Part shown: positions 5,393 to 5,818 of the stretch, in pieces | Position numbering within the stretch: position 1 is the first letter of the stretch | How the letters are laid out: every line of letters starts with the position of its first letter | NCBI RefSeq assembly: GCF_021648855.1 | Contig: NZ_JAKJHX010000172.1 | Coordinates: 1-5,818 of the forward strand | Direction of reading: 5' to 3' | Length of the DNA stretch: 5,818 bases | From: Tychonema litorale BBK16 | GTDB taxonomy: Bacteria > Cyanobacteriota > Cyanobacteriia > Cyanobacteriales > Microcoleaceae | The notes under the pieces: model-generated | Seen by the model: the letters and a program-made list of their open reading frames with translations, nothing else | Database searches by the model: none | What the model was told of the DNA's origin: nothing | Translations under genes and position numbers: made by a program

Positions 5393-5818
5393 ATGAGAAA
5401 ATTCACTAGACCAAATCCCCAAGGGCCAAAGCGCGACGGCAGAGCATTCAAAAGCGAAGGCCGTGGTGGTGATGATTCGTCATCATCTCCCCGCTTTGAA
5501 CGCAAGCCCCGTCCAGATACTCGCGGAGTCGGAGGGCCTCAAAAGCGATCTTTTGGATCATCTCAAGAAATGCCTGTGCGATCGGTTTTCAAACGAAACT
5601 CAGACTCCGACAGCAAACCAGAACTCCGAAGAAATAATCATTTCAGAGATAGAGACAGCAGCCCCCAAGAATCTGGCGGCAATAACTACAGAGACAGAGA
5701 CAGCAGTCCCCAACCTCGCACCAATAACTACAGAGACAGAGACAGCAGCCCCCAACCTCGCACCAATAACTACAGAGACAGAGACAGCAGTCCCCAACCT
5801 CGCACCAATAACTACAGA
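5393..5818 (+). CDS. rlmB: N-terminal disordered extension of a probable RlmB/TrmH-family 23S rRNA 2'-O-methyltransferase (cut by window edge)
   Basis: An open frame runs from ATG 5393 to the right edge (142 residues). The visible part has no folded domain. It is basic and low in complexity: RKFTRPNPQGPKRDGRAF, then Gly/Ser patches and KPRPDTRG, then a tandem repeat rich in Asn, Tyr, Arg, Asp, Ser, Pro and Gln from residue 81 onward. The RlmB call is inference. In cyanobacteria and Bacillus the gene after mrnC is typically this SpoU-type enzyme, which methylates G2251 of 23S rRNA, and cyanobacterial versions often carry long Arg/Gly-rich N-terminal tails. The catalytic SPOUT domain would lie beyond the window, so a different RNA-binding protein is possible. 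ATG 5393 is the only conventional start after an in-frame TAA at 5297-5299. No Shine-Dalgarno sequence is seen; the leader there is A-rich. Confidence 0.7.
   Translation, partial: MRKFTRPNPQGPKRDGRAFKSEGRGGDDSSSSPRFERKPRPDTRGVGGPQKRSFGSSQEMPVRSVFKRNSDSDSKPELRRNNHFRDRDSSPQESGGNNYRDRDSSPQPRTNNYRDRDSSPQPRTNNYRDRDSSPQPRTNNYR
5633..5818 (+). repeat. 42-bp in-frame tandem repeat (unit NNYRDRDSSPQPRT), continuing past the window
   Basis: Three full 42-bp copies (5681-5722, 5723-5764, 5765-5806) and 12 bases of a fourth encode the 14-residue unit NNYRDRDSSPQPRT. The full copies differ at a single wobble position (AGT, AGC, AGT at 5705-5707, 5747-5749 and 5789-5791). A diverged 48-bp founder-like copy (5633-5680, NNHFRDRDSSPQESGG) precedes them. 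Each unit also contains a doubled hexamer AGAGAC. The near identity points to recent expansion by slippage or unequal recombination. Confidence 0.95.

Noticed and set aside
5600..5797. 65-residue minus-strand frame with Val/Ser/Ala-rich repeats
   Set aside because: It is the antisense of the 42-bp repeat of the plus-strand gene; its repeats are a consequence of that array.
5633..5818. CRISPR array
   Set aside because: The repeats are directly adjacent with no unique spacers, are in frame with an open gene, and change only at a wobble base.

Overview
This 5.8 kb window is chromosomal DNA that most likely comes from a filamentous cyanobacterium of the Oscillatoria/Microcoleus kind. Three things support this. 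The core CGATCG of the cyanobacterial HIP1 palindrome occurs 15 times by hand count, once as the full octamer GCGATCGC. Heptanucleotide tandem repeats of the STRR type lie on both sides of trpD. The proteins (CarA, TrpD, Mini-III, a signal-bearing retropepsin-like protease, multi-PAS signalling) read like cyanobacterial family members. The genus is inference.

Layout, left to right: (1) the N-terminal part of a multi-PAS signalling protein on the minus strand, cut by the left edge; (2) a 320-base divergent spacer with a palindrome, an NtcA-like motif and a heptamer repeat; (3) trpD (+), anthranilate phosphoribosyltransferase, followed by a degenerate heptamer repeat and a weak hairpin; (4) an exported retropepsin-like aspartic protease (-), convergent with trpD; (5) a divergent spacer, then carA (+), the glutaminase subunit of carbamoyl-phosphate synthetase; (6) a near-consensus sigma-70 promoter whose -35 box contains the carA stop codon, driving a small STAS-domain protein (+) that closes with a good intrinsic terminator; (7) mrnC (+), Mini-ribonuclease III; (8) the start of a gene (+) read as the disordered N-terminal extension of an RlmB-type 23S rRNA methyltransferase, carrying a 42-bp tandem repeat and cut by the right edge.

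The genes are mostly single-gene transcription units. trpD and carA supply biosynthesis (tryptophan; arginine and pyrimidines). mrnC and the putative rlmB form a coherent 23S rRNA maturation/modification pair. The PAS protein and STAS protein are signalling components with unknown partners.

I found no clearly new multi-gene system. The points most worth a second look are the STAS gene, whose ideally placed Shine-Dalgarno sequence points to an ATT start codon; its promoter overlapping the carA stop; the almost identical tandem repeats in the RlmB-like N-terminus; and an abrupt change of leucine codon use inside trpD.
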